Shown: positions 1 to 12,184 of the stretch, piece by piece | Position numbering within the stretch: the stretch's first letter is position 1 | Layout of the letters: every line of letters begins with the position of its first letter | DNA from: Euryodendron excelsum | Lineage: Eukaryota; Streptophyta; Magnoliopsida; Ericales; Pentaphylacaceae | DNA: 64,000 nt | Reading direction: 5' to 3' | NCBI GenBank assembly: GCA_033060915.1 | Contig: CM065382.1 | Coordinates: 1,498,501-1,562,500, forward strand | Position numbers and translations under genes: made by a program | Notes under the pieces: generated by a model | What the model saw: the letters and a program-made list of their open reading frames with translations, nothing else | Told to the model about the DNA's origin: nothing | Database searches by the model: none

Positions 1-1614
1 TTATATTTGCGTGCATGTAGGCATAGGTAAAGAATTTATTTGTAGTTTACAAAAAAAGAATTAGAACAAGTGCATATCTATGTAGATTCAACATTAAATT
101 CTTATTATTTTGTAGTTTCTAGATGTTTAAATATTAAATTTTTTGTTAATATTTGTTAATTTATAATCTTTATTTTTTTGACTAATTTTTGAATATATAT
201 TTATTTTTTTATTTATACATGTATTGTGCGAGTACACTACTAGTAAATACTAATACGTAAATAATACTTGCATATTAACGAGATAAAAAGCTTAAACTTG
301 TTACTTACAGTCTTACATATGCAAGAGACATTTCATTTATTTGACAGTTTACATAATATAGCCGAACCCTGAAAGATATATGTTTTTTAAAATATTGTTT
401 GCGTCTCCATCATTATAATAGTGACTGCACACGCTGTTTCCTTGACTAATCTGCATTCATACAATAGGGGATCCAATATATACCTCCCACGTCCCACGCA
501 GCATTAACTATAGCCACTCAAAACCTTAGATAGTAATTACCGGATCTGCAGCCTCAATTTGCCTGCCTCGTGCCTGATTGCCGACATGCTTGGTGGCTCA
601 CACCCAACAAAGTTACTCGTCGATGCCCAACGGCATCGCCATGCTAATCTCCTTGAAGAAATGATGTAATCTTGGCAAGTCATATTCATGTTTAGCATGA
701 ATATTTAAGTGTGTAAATGAGTATTTAACAAAGTGTTCATAAAAATTAAATATTTTTGTAGATTACTCTTAAATTGCTATTAAAAAAATATCTAAGTCCA
801 AGAAAAAAAAAAAAGTCCTAGTATCTTCAAAGCACGACATACATGAATTAAAATTTGTGCCGAGGTTTGATACAAGTAGTGTCTTCAAAACCACTTGAAT
901 TTGATAATTAAGTTTAAAAATCACGTGGGTTTGGACATAAATTCATACATGGGACGTCAATGATCCAATATAGTTCAACCTACAACAGGGAGATAGAAAA
1001 AAAGAACAGAGAGACAGATACGCACGACACTATCAAATCATAGAGAGAACATTAAGGGATGGAGAAAGTAAAATCCGGAAGTAACTTTGAATGCAAGTCA
1101 CAGTCAATTTCAGATAAATGCATCAATAAATATTTCTTCTACTCATCAAACAGACTCCTGAGCTTTCCCCAACAATACTTGGGTAATACTCCACTTCAAA
1201 AATCTCAGCAAACCAAAGCAATGATATAAATTTCTTGAAAGCAGAATACAAGGAAATACATGGGGAAAAGGCAGGGATATGGAGAGAGAAAGGGGTTTTT
1301 GTCGTTTTTTGTTACGTAGTTTTCACTTCCAACAATAAGCATGTCTCACTAGGACCTAATGATGAAATCAAATGCTATAGTCGATAAACATCCTCCATGC
1401 AGCTTGTGATGCTTCAATCTTGGAAATCAGTATTCCCCAGTATTGGCTATATGCACAGGTTTCCATCTGAAGCCAAACATGCATGTTTAAGAGTAGTATT
1501 CTGAACTCGCTTCATTCAGACTGTAGCCTAGATCCTATCAGTGTAGGGATAAAGCTATACAGCAGATAACAGAAAGAGGCAACTCCTGATTAAAATTCAG
1601 CAAATTCGTTTCAT
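1..1614. other. gene-free stretch, 3' flank of the PPR gene
   Basis: AT-rich sequence with many stop codons in all frames and no codon pattern I can recognise. The right part (about 1300-1614) lies just beyond the stop of the minus-strand PPR gene and probably holds its 3' untranslated region. I see no RNA gene or clear transposon ends. Confidence 0.6.
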
Positions 1615-3378
1615 TCACCAATAGTCTTTACAAGAGCATGCGCCATTGGCAAAACAGTGAAACCTATTACAATCTCTAACAACAATTTCCCGACCAAAAA
1701 CCCTAGAAATCATCTTTATGGCAACATGACAATCACCACATATCCTAAGGTTTTTTACGACAAGTATCGGTGTACCTGCACTGGTCTTTAAAATGGCAAA
1801 GGCAATGGCCAATTTTTCACTGTGAAGTGAGAGTGCCAGTTCCTTTCCTTCCTCATCCAAGTCAAGCAATACCTCCTCTGTGTTGCCTACATAACCCTCC
1901 ATCTTCAACCTCTTCATAATCTCCTCAAGCATCATATGTATCTCTCTCGCATCTGGATGAGACTCGTCACCCACAGAGAACTCATGAATGACACCCCCCA
2001 CCTCAACCATGCTGCACCCAGGAACTTTCCTAATCCCCTTTGCCTCCATTTGATCTCTCACATGCCTCACATCCTTCCGCCTACCAGTCTTTGCATACAC
2101 GTTCGAGAGAAGCACATAAGCTCCACTATTCCCGGGTTCCAACTCAATTAGTTTCTTGAGTGCAACCTCACATGTTTCAATGTCCCCATGCATTCTAGAT
2201 CCACTCAAAAGAGCTCCCCATACAAGCACATCAGGTTCCATAGGCATACATTTTACAGTATGCCACGCCTCTTTTATGAGACCAGCTCTACTGTAAAGAT
2301 CAACCAAGCAACCATAGTGTTGGATCAAAGGAGTAATACCGAATTCTATGCTCATCCTCTTAAAAAATGACTCCCCTTCACTCACTAAACCTCCATGTAC
2401 ACAAGCACATAGCACACCCACAAATGTAACAGCATTAGGTCTCAACCCTTGATTTGTCATCTTTGAGAATAAGTCAATGCATTCTTCAGTGTGCCCGTGC
2501 ATAGCCAACCCAGAGATCATAGCACTCCATGCCATTACATCCTTGTTAGGACCCAACATGTTGAACACCCACCTCGCCCTTTCAATGCTCCCACATTTTG
2601 CATACATGTCTATTAAAGAAGTCCCTAAAACAACATCAACCTCCATCCCGCGTTTGTCAATGTAAGCATGGGCCCATTTCCCATGCTCAAGTGCACCTAA
2701 CCGTCCACAAGCTGAAAGCACAACCGACATCGTGAATGCATTGGGCCTAACACCACTGGCTTCCAACCTCTGCATCTCCCTAAACAATGTAAGCGCTTCT
2801 TTACATTCACCACACCTCACATACCCATCTATCATACAACTCCAAGATATCACATTCCGTTCAGGCATCTCGTCGAACAACTTCAGTGCAATATCGATCA
2901 GACCCATTTTAGCATTCACATTAATGATCGAATTCCAGGAGGGTAAATCCGGTTGGACGATCTCATCAAATACTTGTTGGGCGAAACCCAAACTGCCACA
3001 ATTAGAGTACATGCTGACGAGAGATGTTTGAACAAACGGGTCTCCATCTAGCCCGAAGCAAAGAACTTGGGCATGAATTCTCTGTCCTGAGTGAAGGTGA
3101 GATGGAGAATTGAAGGATTGGATAAGGAAAGGGAAAGTGTGAAAATCAGGCTCGACACCATGGAGGCGCATGCGGAGAAATATGGAGACTGGGGCACCGG
3201 TGGGGCTTGTGGAGCGAGCCTTGCCTTGGAAGTGGGTTCGAATTATGGTGTTCCAGATGAAGGATTCGAGAGTCGGATGGGAAAGGTGAAGACTTGGGTG
3301 CGTTAAAGATATGAGTTTCGCTGATGCTCGCATTGCTTGTACTGATTGCGGGAAAGATAATCTAAGCCATGTTTTCAA
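1615..3378 (-). CDS. DYW-class pentatricopeptide repeat protein
   Basis: A single uninterrupted 587-codon frame, typical of plant PPR genes, which mostly lack introns. Tandem PLS-type PPR motifs fill about residues 60-440 (for example the VISWSCMIDGYVRCGE and VMAWSAMISGLAMHG segments). The E/E+ region follows, then a complete DYW domain from the PG box near residue 453 to the final Asp-Tyr-Trp. The cytidine deaminase-like zinc motif is intact: H519-x-E521 in HSEKLAIAFAIL and C547-x-x-C550 in CGDCH. The second zinc cluster HxC...CxC is present near 574-583. Proteins of this family are imported into mitochondria or plastids and bind single RNA sites, with C-to-U editing as the usual role of DYW members. 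The N-terminus is basic and Ser-rich, which fits a transit peptide, but the organelle and RNA target cannot be read from the sequence. The Met at 3378 is the first in frame and gives a normal length. Confidence 0.95.
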   Translation of the reverse strand: MKTWLRLSFPQSVQAMRASAKLISLTHPSLHLSHPTLESFIWNTIIRTHFQGKARSTSPTGAPVSIFLRMRLHGVEPDFHTFPFLIQSFNSPSHLHSGQRIHAQVLCFGLDGDPFVQTSLVSMYSNCGSLGFAQQVFDEIVQPDLPSWNSIINVNAKMGLIDIALKLFDEMPERNVISWSCMIDGYVRCGECKEALTLFREMQRLEASGVRPNAFTMSVVLSACGRLGALEHGKWAHAYIDKRGMEVDVVLGTSLIDMYAKCGSIERARWVFNMLGPNKDVMAWSAMISGLAMHGHTEECIDLFSKMTNQGLRPNAVTFVGVLCACVHGGLVSEGESFFKRMSIEFGITPLIQHYGCLVDLYSRAGLIKEAWHTVKCMPMEPDVLVWGALLSGSRMHGDIETCEVALKKLIELEPGNSGAYVLLSNVYAKTGRRKDVRHVRDQMEAKGIRKVPGCSMVEVGGVIHEFSVGDESHPDAREIHMMLEEIMKRLKMEGYVGNTEEVLLDLDEEGKELALSLHSEKLAIAFAILKTSAGTPILVVKNLRICGDCHVAIKMISRVFGREIVVRDCNRFHCFANGACSCKDYW

Positions 3379-4583
3379 GAATCCCTAATCTCTAGTCGGT
3401 GAGCCCAGCTCAAGAATTTAAAAAAAACCTCCATTTGAGCAAAACAGCAAAAAAATAAATAAAAGGATGAAGGCGATCCATTTGATTTTGAGAGAAAGAA
3501 ACCAAAAAAAACCCAGTAGGGAACATGGCAACCTTGCTTTCAAGGACTACTTCTGTAATATACATAAATATATATATATATATATATATATATCTGTGCA
3601 TTTGATAACTCCTCCACACTAAAACTTAAATTTGAGTTGTACCACATTCTTCAATTATATCAATGGCCTATTTTCAGATTCTATAACTGCGAGCTATACT
3701 CCGATACTCCTAAAGCGGTAAATTAGGGAGGAGGAGATTAGGAAAAAGGAAACCTGAGATTTTTGGATATAGAATATGTCCAATGGTTAAAATATGCAGA
3801 AGGTTAACGTTGAACCTTAAAATCGTGTGCAAGCAAAGCCATGGCCTTTCAATGCCACTCCAGAGAACCCAGCCACCACAATCACTTAGAAACAGTTCTC
3901 ACAACAATTCACTTCATTTCCACAAATTCACATCAGCAAAAAGAGCCTTGGCACAGAAAAACCACCTCTGAATTAACAGCATAGTTCCAGCTAATTTTGC
4001 CTCCTACTTTGGAATTCATCTGTATAGTCTCTGCAAAACGAACCTGTGCTTGCATTTACCGAGTGCAGAACATGAATTTACTAGGTAAATAATCTTAGCC
4101 AAACTGAACCTGTGCATGCATTTTCTGATTACAGATAGTGAATCGTTTAACAACAATCATCAGTTCATCACAGCAATGAAAATAAATGAGGCTTGTCATT
4201 ACTGAATACTTCATTACAGGAGTAAGACAAACCTAGTTGCTTCAGTGAAATGACAGCAACAATACGAGTTGCACCATAACAGGGATGAGTTGCACCATAA
4301 ATAACTTCTATCAACACCAGGCAAAATATAAAGCTTAGAATTAATGATCACTCTTCCGTAAATGGATTCTTAAATAAGTATATATTGGATTTACCATGTT
4401 CACTAATAAGAAAACATCCATAACCAATAAACAAAACTGCAATTTGCAACAGAGCATAACTACGAAAAATTGCCAAGCAACCCCAACGGGTTGAGAGATT
4501 CAACAGCTGAAAGTTATAAGAGAGGCTTTAAAACAGTAAGCCAAGGAAAACAGATAATATGAGAAAAAAACAGAACTGTATCT
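3379..4583. other. spacer between PPR and RPL22
   Basis: Contains the PPR promoter side (3379-3700) and, next to RPL22, the probable 3' untranslated region of that gene. A (TA)n tract lies at 3568-3593. A short phrase around 'gaacctgtgcttgcattt' is repeated imperfectly near 4040 and 4107. No further gene seen. Confidence 0.6.
3568..3593. repeat. (TA)n microsatellite
   Basis: About 13 uninterrupted TA units, 190 bp upstream of the PPR start codon. Confidence 0.95.
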
Positions 4584-6226
<1,643 letters not shown>

Positions 6227-6364
6227 CTTCGCGCCTCTCCTCTGCAATTCAAAATCATCAAACAACAATCGTCAGATCTAGATATAGAAAATGAGAGATA
6301 GAGAACGGCGGTATGTACCGGTCCGGATGGTTAAACGGCTCGCTATGACTGGACTCTGGATATG

Positions 6365-6551
6365 AACCCTAAAATGGAGAAGTGGTAGAGACAATAAAAT
6401 GAGCTGACGTTAGTGTTCCGGTCTTTTGTATGCGTCCTAGGGTTTTCTTGAGTTCGTGAGTTGGCCCGCCAGTGGATAGTCACAGATTATGTGCCCCGAA
6501 CCTTCAGCAGGCCTAATAAATTTTCCCAAGCCCAGCCCAATGAAGCCCAAA
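6365..6551 (-). promoter_or_regulatory. RPL22 promoter: telo-boxes and site II cluster
   Basis: Upstream of the L22 start there are telo-box-like motifs at 6365-6374 (aaccctaaaa) and 6438-6447 (tagggttttc). Three TGGGCT site II elements on the minus strand lie within 6528-6551. Telo-box plus site II (TCP-bound) motifs are a known signature of plant ribosomal protein promoters. The motifs are seen directly; their activity is inferred. Confidence 0.7.
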
Positions 6552-6560
6552 CCAGGACAG

Positions 6561-7465
6561 GCTAACCCTTAAATTCCAGCAACACCAATACATATAAATA
6601 TATAATCATATATAAATAATTTTATATAAAATTTACAACAGAATGACGTCTCTGTCTTATTTCATTTCAAACCAAAACATCAATTATTTTGATTTAAAAT
6701 TTTTTCACAAATGTCTCTGCTGCATCATTCTTAATTTCTTATTATTTTTATAAATTTTAAAAAATTATGAAAATAATATTTAAACTATGAATCAGTATTA
6801 CTAAACCTCTTAAATTTTAAAAAGTGATACATTGACTCTCTAAACTATAATTTGTGTCAATTAACACCTTATATTTATAATATATTAGCAATTTATTATG
6901 AGATAATAAAAAATTGTTATATCACTTGCACATGTGAACAAAAAATTAAGTTTATACCTAAGTTGACCATCCTTTTTCGTATTAATTATCTAATGACTGA
7001 GATACTTATATATTTACATGTCATTTCAAGAATATTTTAGCCATTAAACAATTATTATCAATTTAAATATAAAATCATATTTGTGTAAATATGTACAAAC
7101 CACATAACAACTTTCTATCCTATTTTGTAATAAATTGCTAAAAGAAGATGCTAATGGATACAAGTTAATAATTTAAGAGGTTTACGTTTTAAAATTTAAA
7201 AAAATTTAGTGATCTCGTATGGAAAATGTTTTTGTAATGACCCATAAATTTTGTAAAAGTAAAATTTTATCTTTTGTGGTTCATCGGAAATATAAAAAAA
7301 AAATTTGAATTTTCTAATCTACATATGTGAAGGGCTCGTGTACAGTGCACACCTAACCTCAAAAATAAATGGAGCCTTTCTAGTTTCAGTGTCAACGAAA
7401 AAATCAAATCAAATCAAACCAAACCAAACCCTCTATTAGTCTCTGCCTATTGCAACGTATCGTTT

Positions 7466-7501
<36 letters not shown>

Positions 7502-7622
7502 CTTATGATGATTGTCCTCGTTCTTTCATAAGGATTTCCATTTCAGATCTAGCACTGTACACGAGTTTTTGGGCATGTCAACTCTGATTGCTTAGTTTGG
7601 TGTCGTTTTCTCATTGCATAAG
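6561..7622. other. spacer and 5' leader of the lipase gene
   Basis: Very AT-rich and without coding signal from 6561 to about 7380. A CT-rich microsatellite at 7467-7502 lies about 120 bp before the lipase start codon, a common position for pyrimidine-rich plant leaders, so 7380-7622 probably includes the promoter and 5' untranslated region. Confidence 0.6.
7467..7502. repeat. (CT)n microsatellite in the lipase leader
   Basis: Nearly pure CT run with one TTT interruption, upstream of the start codon at 7623. Confidence 0.9.
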
Positions 7623-10485
7623 ATGGAGGTTGAATATCAGGAGGTGGGTCTTTCTTTCTCTTCTTTTTCTTCTTCTTCTTCTTCTTCTTCTTCTTCTCTT
7701 CTCTCTCTCTCTCTCTCTCTCTCGAGAATGTGGGCATAATTTTCTTATTTTTGGTTATTTTCTTTGTTTTGTGATGGAATTGGTTTTGTTGGTGGGTGTG
7801 CATCATCAAAAATCATGTTTCGTTGAATGGCATTAGGAGTATATAAGGAATTCCAGAGGAGTGCATCTATTTACTTGCAGATGGTTGCCTTTTTCTTCTC
7901 CAAAGGCCCTTGTTTTCCTTTGCCATGGTCTCTCTCTCTCTGTCTCTCCCTCTCTCTGCTTTTTGCGCGTGTTCTGTTCCATTTTTTACTAACAAATAGT
8001 TAATGGTGTTGCAGGTTATGGCATGGAATGCAGTGATTTCATGAGAGGTAATAAATGTCCTTCTGTGGGTTCTTCATGCCATTCTCCAATTTTTTTTCCC
8101 AATTATGTGACAGGCCAATGCCTGAATTCAATGTTTAGAGTTCGTTGGGATAAATTCAATCTGGTTTTCACATGCTCTTCTCCCAATTCAGTTGTTTCTT
8201 GTCCCATAAACAAATATAATAGTTCTAAGAATCAATCGAACTGTTACAATAGTCCCTTAAAAAAATTTTCCGTTTATTTAAAAACCCAAAATTTGGCATA
8301 TAGCTTGATTCTCTGGATTGGAAAATTTTCGAATGTTTGTTTCTGAAATAACAGTGCCCAACCACTGCTTTTGATTAGATAAATCATCCTTTAGGTCTTT
8401 CTTGATTTAGTAAACACACCCTTTTCTTTAATCTTCAATGACTTCAAGTAATCCAACAATGGAATTTGAGATAAAGCCTACTGTTTGTGCACTGTGCCCA
8501 TATACCCTGTTTTGCTTGTCCTCACTCCTCGCAGATAACTAACCAAGCTAATGGAGACAATGACTTTTATCTTATCTTTGTTTTTCTTAATTAATTCTGA
8601 TGCATTGATTGGTTGGTTGGCCACAGGCTCTTCATTATGCACCCCTGACAGTGGGATCACCTCCTTTTTGTTTATTTATTTCTCTAGTTCCACATTTTCC
8701 CTCTAAATTCAATGGTTAGAGTTCGTTGGGATAATAAATTCATCAGCTTGGTTGTTTTGGTTGGCAAACAACTATTTGTTCGGTTTGGTCAAGTCCTTGG
8801 CACCTCCTAGATTTTTCTAGCATCAAGGATACCGAAAACTCGTAGCAAATGACCAAGACGTTGCTTATATGGTATTGGATCAAGTCATAAATGAGGTGGT
8901 TGGGGCCAAAAATAATTGTATGATTGATGTTTTGTTGTCTTCATGATTTTAGGATGTGGGACCAGGCTAGCGAGCTACGGGTACGCTGTGATCGGGATTG
9001 ATTATGAAGGTCATGGGCGATCCATGGGTGCCCGTTGTTACATCAAGAAGTTTGACAATATTATCAACGACTGCAGCAACTTCTTTAAATCCATATGTGG
9101 TAAGCAACTACCCAGTCCCACCTCGTCCCTGCATTAATGATGACAATGAAAGATTTTGATTGCTTTACGTTTCGTTTGGAATTCGAATTTTTTTGATAAA
9201 AAAAGTGATGAAAAAATAATAAAAATACTCTTCATTTATTTATTTTTTTCTTCACAATTTTTTTTTCAATCGAAAATTCGAATTCTAAACGGAGGCTTAG
9301 TTGGTGGTTTAGTTCCATAAATGTGAAAACGATAAAAAGCTACCAGCATTAATACACCCCCCCTTCCCCCTAAAGTTGTTTCCATCGATACCAGCACAGG
9401 AAGAGTACAGGGATAAGGAAAGGTTTTTATATGGAGAATCAATGGGAGGAGCGGTGGCTCTACTAGTACACAAAAAGGACCCAGATTTCTGGCATGGTGC
9501 TGTTCTTGTTGCACCCATGTGTAAGGTAATAGAGTAATTCTCAGGATGGGCAATGATGTTTCATATTATTGTACTGACGAGGAGCATGATGAGTAACATA
9601 GACCAACTAATCCAGTGGTTGGTTTTTCTAAATCCCAGATATCAGAAAAGGTGAAACCACACCCGGTGGTTGTGAATATTCTGACGAGGGTAGAAGATAT
9701 TATACCAAAATGGAAGATAGTCCCCACGAAGGACGTCATTGATTCAGCCTTCAAGGACCCTGTTAAGAGAGAAGAGGTGAGGTTATTCCTTATAGCTGCG
9801 CAAGTGAATTTGGTAGAAGCTAATAGTCTCTCTATAATTAATTTGCTCAGATTCGTAATAACAAGTTCATATACCAAGACAAGCCCAGGCTGAAAACAGC
9901 TCTGGAAATGCTCAGAACTAGCATGAATCTCGAGGACAGTTTAGGCCGGGTAAGTATCTTCCTTTTTTTCACTTTCCGATGCCAAAATTGACATACAATT
10001 CTGATATTCTCAACACTACTATATCATCAGTATCCTTCATTTTCATTGAGTTTGTAGTTGAGCTTGGTGGGTTTCGTGGTTTTTTTTTGCAGGTGACACT
10101 GCCATTCTTCGTGTTGCATGGAGAGGCGGATACAGTGACAGACCCAGAAGTGAGCAAGGCATTGTATGAACGAGCCAGCAGCAAGGACAAGACCATAAAA
10201 TTGTACCCAGGAATGTGGCATGGTTTGACATCAGGCGAGCCAGATGACAACATTGAAATTGTCTTCTCCGACATCATTGCTTGGCTTGACAAGCGATGTG
10301 GAGATGGCACTGCTCTTGCTGCGCAGCCAACGTCAAACCATTCAGACACTGCCATTGAAGAATTTACGCCCATTACATTACCTGCAGCGACAAGAAATCG
10401 ACAGAAGCCCCAGCGAACGCGATCTTTCGGCAATTATTTATGCGGTTGGAATGGGAGTCGCATGCACCACGACTCCGCGATTTAG
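7623..10485 (+). CDS. monoacylglycerol lipase / caffeoylshikimate esterase-like hydrolase
   Basis: Eight exons: 7623-7643, 7837-7927, 8015-8047, 8953-9099, 9395-9525, 9639-9776, 9851-9949, 10093-10485. All junctions are GT-AG and in phase, giving 350 aa. The protein is an alpha/beta hydrolase of the Hydrolase_4 (serine aminopeptidase S33) type. The oxyanion-side motif HGYGMECS is at 37-44 and GIDYEGHGRS follows exon 4's start. The nucleophile is Ser113 in GESMGG, with Asp233 in HGEADTVTD and His263 in MWHGL. Family members hydrolyse monoacylglycerols and lysophospholipids, and one plant branch cleaves caffeoyl shikimate in lignin synthesis; sequence alone does not choose between them. The C-terminal extension after about residue 290 is Ser/Arg-rich (QKPQRTRSFG) and ends CGWNGSRMHHDSAI. 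Exons 1 and 3 are tiny (21 and 33 nt), so the first two introns are easily missed. The intron after exon 1 holds a TTC/CT microsatellite. Confidence 0.93.
7660..7723. repeat. (TTC)n followed by (CT)n in lipase intron 1
   Basis: A run of TTC units (about 7668-7697) passes into a CT run (about 7697-7723), just after the 21-nt first coding exon. Confidence 0.9.
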
Positions 10486-11880
10486 CTTGTGCCTATATGG
10501 CAATGGCTTTTTCCTCATTCTCTTCTGAATGTTGAGTGAATTATAACAAGGAAAACAAAATGAAGAAATGATAATGAAAATGAAAATAAGTATCTATTAA
10601 TTGATGAACTTCTGTAAATATAAGAGACTTTTGTGATTAACAGCTGTGTAAGACTCAGTAATCGTGTGATCAATGGCTTCTTATAGGCAGTGGGCAGGCC
10701 AGAATATTCATTCAGGGAGCATACCATTAGTTGTAACTAAGAATTTTTTTTTTTTTTTTTTTGTTGTAAACAATAGTGGAACGCTTGACTTTCATATATG
10801 TATAGAGTTCATATAAATTTACATATGTATTATATAAATGAGCATTTAAAACAAAATAACTATTTTAACTTTTTAAAAATTTGGGGCCATTTTTAATTTT
10901 CAGGAACAAATTGAAAAGTTCTTATGAAGTAGGTAAATATTCAATTGTAAAAATTTGAGTGGGTAGATGCCCCTCTTGGCACATGCCAGCTCCACTCCTA
11001 GGCTTGGGATCCGTTTGGCAAGCCTTTTTAGCCTAGCTTTTTTTTAATTTATAAGCTAAAATATTAATTTTTTTTTACTATTTTGTTTTTTGCTTATTTT
11101 TAGCTTATAAAAACAAAAAAGTAAAAAAAATTTAGTTTATTTTGTTTATAAGTCAAAAAGTAAAATTAAAAAAGCTAAAAAAAAACTTTACCAAACATGC
11201 ACTTAGAGTCAGTTTATGTTATGGCTCGAGTTCAACTCCCTAGCTGAGTTGTTTGTTTTGGTAGATGCCCGGGACATAATTTTTTGTATGCAACTTTTGT
11301 ATAAGAGGTGGCGCACTCTATTTTAGCGTCTTTAATATAATTATTTCTTTACTTATCAGATTAAATGTTTATTTTGTTAATTAAAAAATAATTTCTTGTA
11401 TAATTCTATGAAAATTTTGTCTCTACTAGATAAAAATTCTAAATCCGACGCTGTTTGAAATGTTTGGCTAACTATTAACACTACTTAAGAGTAAACCAGC
11501 AATAATCATAATAAATAATTGAAAGTAATTTAATAAATTATGAAATGTGTTCACACGGCAAGAGTTTACTTTAGATTTGGTGATTCTAAGTTATATAGTA
11601 TCGTGATTGTATTAAGATAAATGTTTAAAATTAAGGTTTTTTTGAAATATTATTATTTATAAAGTACATAAACGTTACAAAATTTAATTGTAATTAAATA
11701 TAATAAAATTTTTAATTAAAGTTTTTAGAAAGTTTAATATTTCCAACACAATAAAATTTATATAAGTTTTAATGTGTGTTCCATTTTTAAATAGTAGACC
11801 GTAGGTCCGTAACTAGAGTGCGGAAATGTTTTTTTCTAGTAGGAAGTTTGAGGGTGCAGCTGAGGCTTTTTAGTCCTCTT
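10486..11880. other. spacer between lipase and SmD2
   Basis: Includes the lipase 3' untranslated region (to about 10730), a poly-T run at 10745-10762 and a fold-back element at 11009-11206. The rest is AT-rich without coding signal. Confidence 0.6.
11009..11206. mobile_element. MITE-like fold-back element
   Basis: The left end 'ccgtttggcaagc' and the right end 'actttaccaaacatgc' are imperfect inverted repeats. The interior is A/T-rich with mirrored 'cttataa' segments. Elements of the same form recur at 25012, 25529, 40510 and 53034, which supports a dispersed non-autonomous family. No target-site duplication was established. Confidence 0.5.
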
Positions 11881-12184
11881 CGAGGTTAGTAGGGTTCAAG
11901 GGGTCGGTACTTGAGCAAGAACACTGAAGCCCTAACCCCGTAAGCCGTAAGTAATTTATCTCATGATTTCTTGGCTTTAATCTTTCAATTCTTTGTACCT
12001 ATCAATAATCATTGCACTTATTCGCAGAAACCGTAAAGATTTTTCAATCTTTTTCACTTAAACCCTAGCTTTTTGTTTCCTAGGGTTTTGCGATACGGGG
12101 CTAACCTTAGTTAGTATTTTTTTTTTTTTTGTGCAGGTTTATCGGTTGATTTTTTTCGTTTTACGTTCTTTCATCTGATTGAAT
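11881..12184 (+). promoter_or_regulatory. SmD2 5' untranslated region with a leader intron
   Basis: A GTAAGT donor at 11947 follows 'ccctaaccccgtaagcc', and a poly-T tract with a gtgcag acceptor ends at 12136. This predicts a 190-nt leader intron (11947-12136). The second leader exon would then run from 12137 straight into the start codon at 12185. Telo-box-like aaccctag/ctagggttt motifs occur near 12060-12085. The gene start is supported; the leader intron is inferred from splice signals only. Confidence 0.5.

Noticed and set aside
4150..4180. gtgatga and ctga words on the minus strand near RPL22, considered as C/D snoRNA boxes
   Set aside because: The two boxes are adjacent rather than 60-100 nt apart and no closing stem is seen.
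7588..7836. Leu/Ser-rich open frame over the CT/TTC repeat
   Set aside because: Translation of a microsatellite within the lipase first exon and intron 1.
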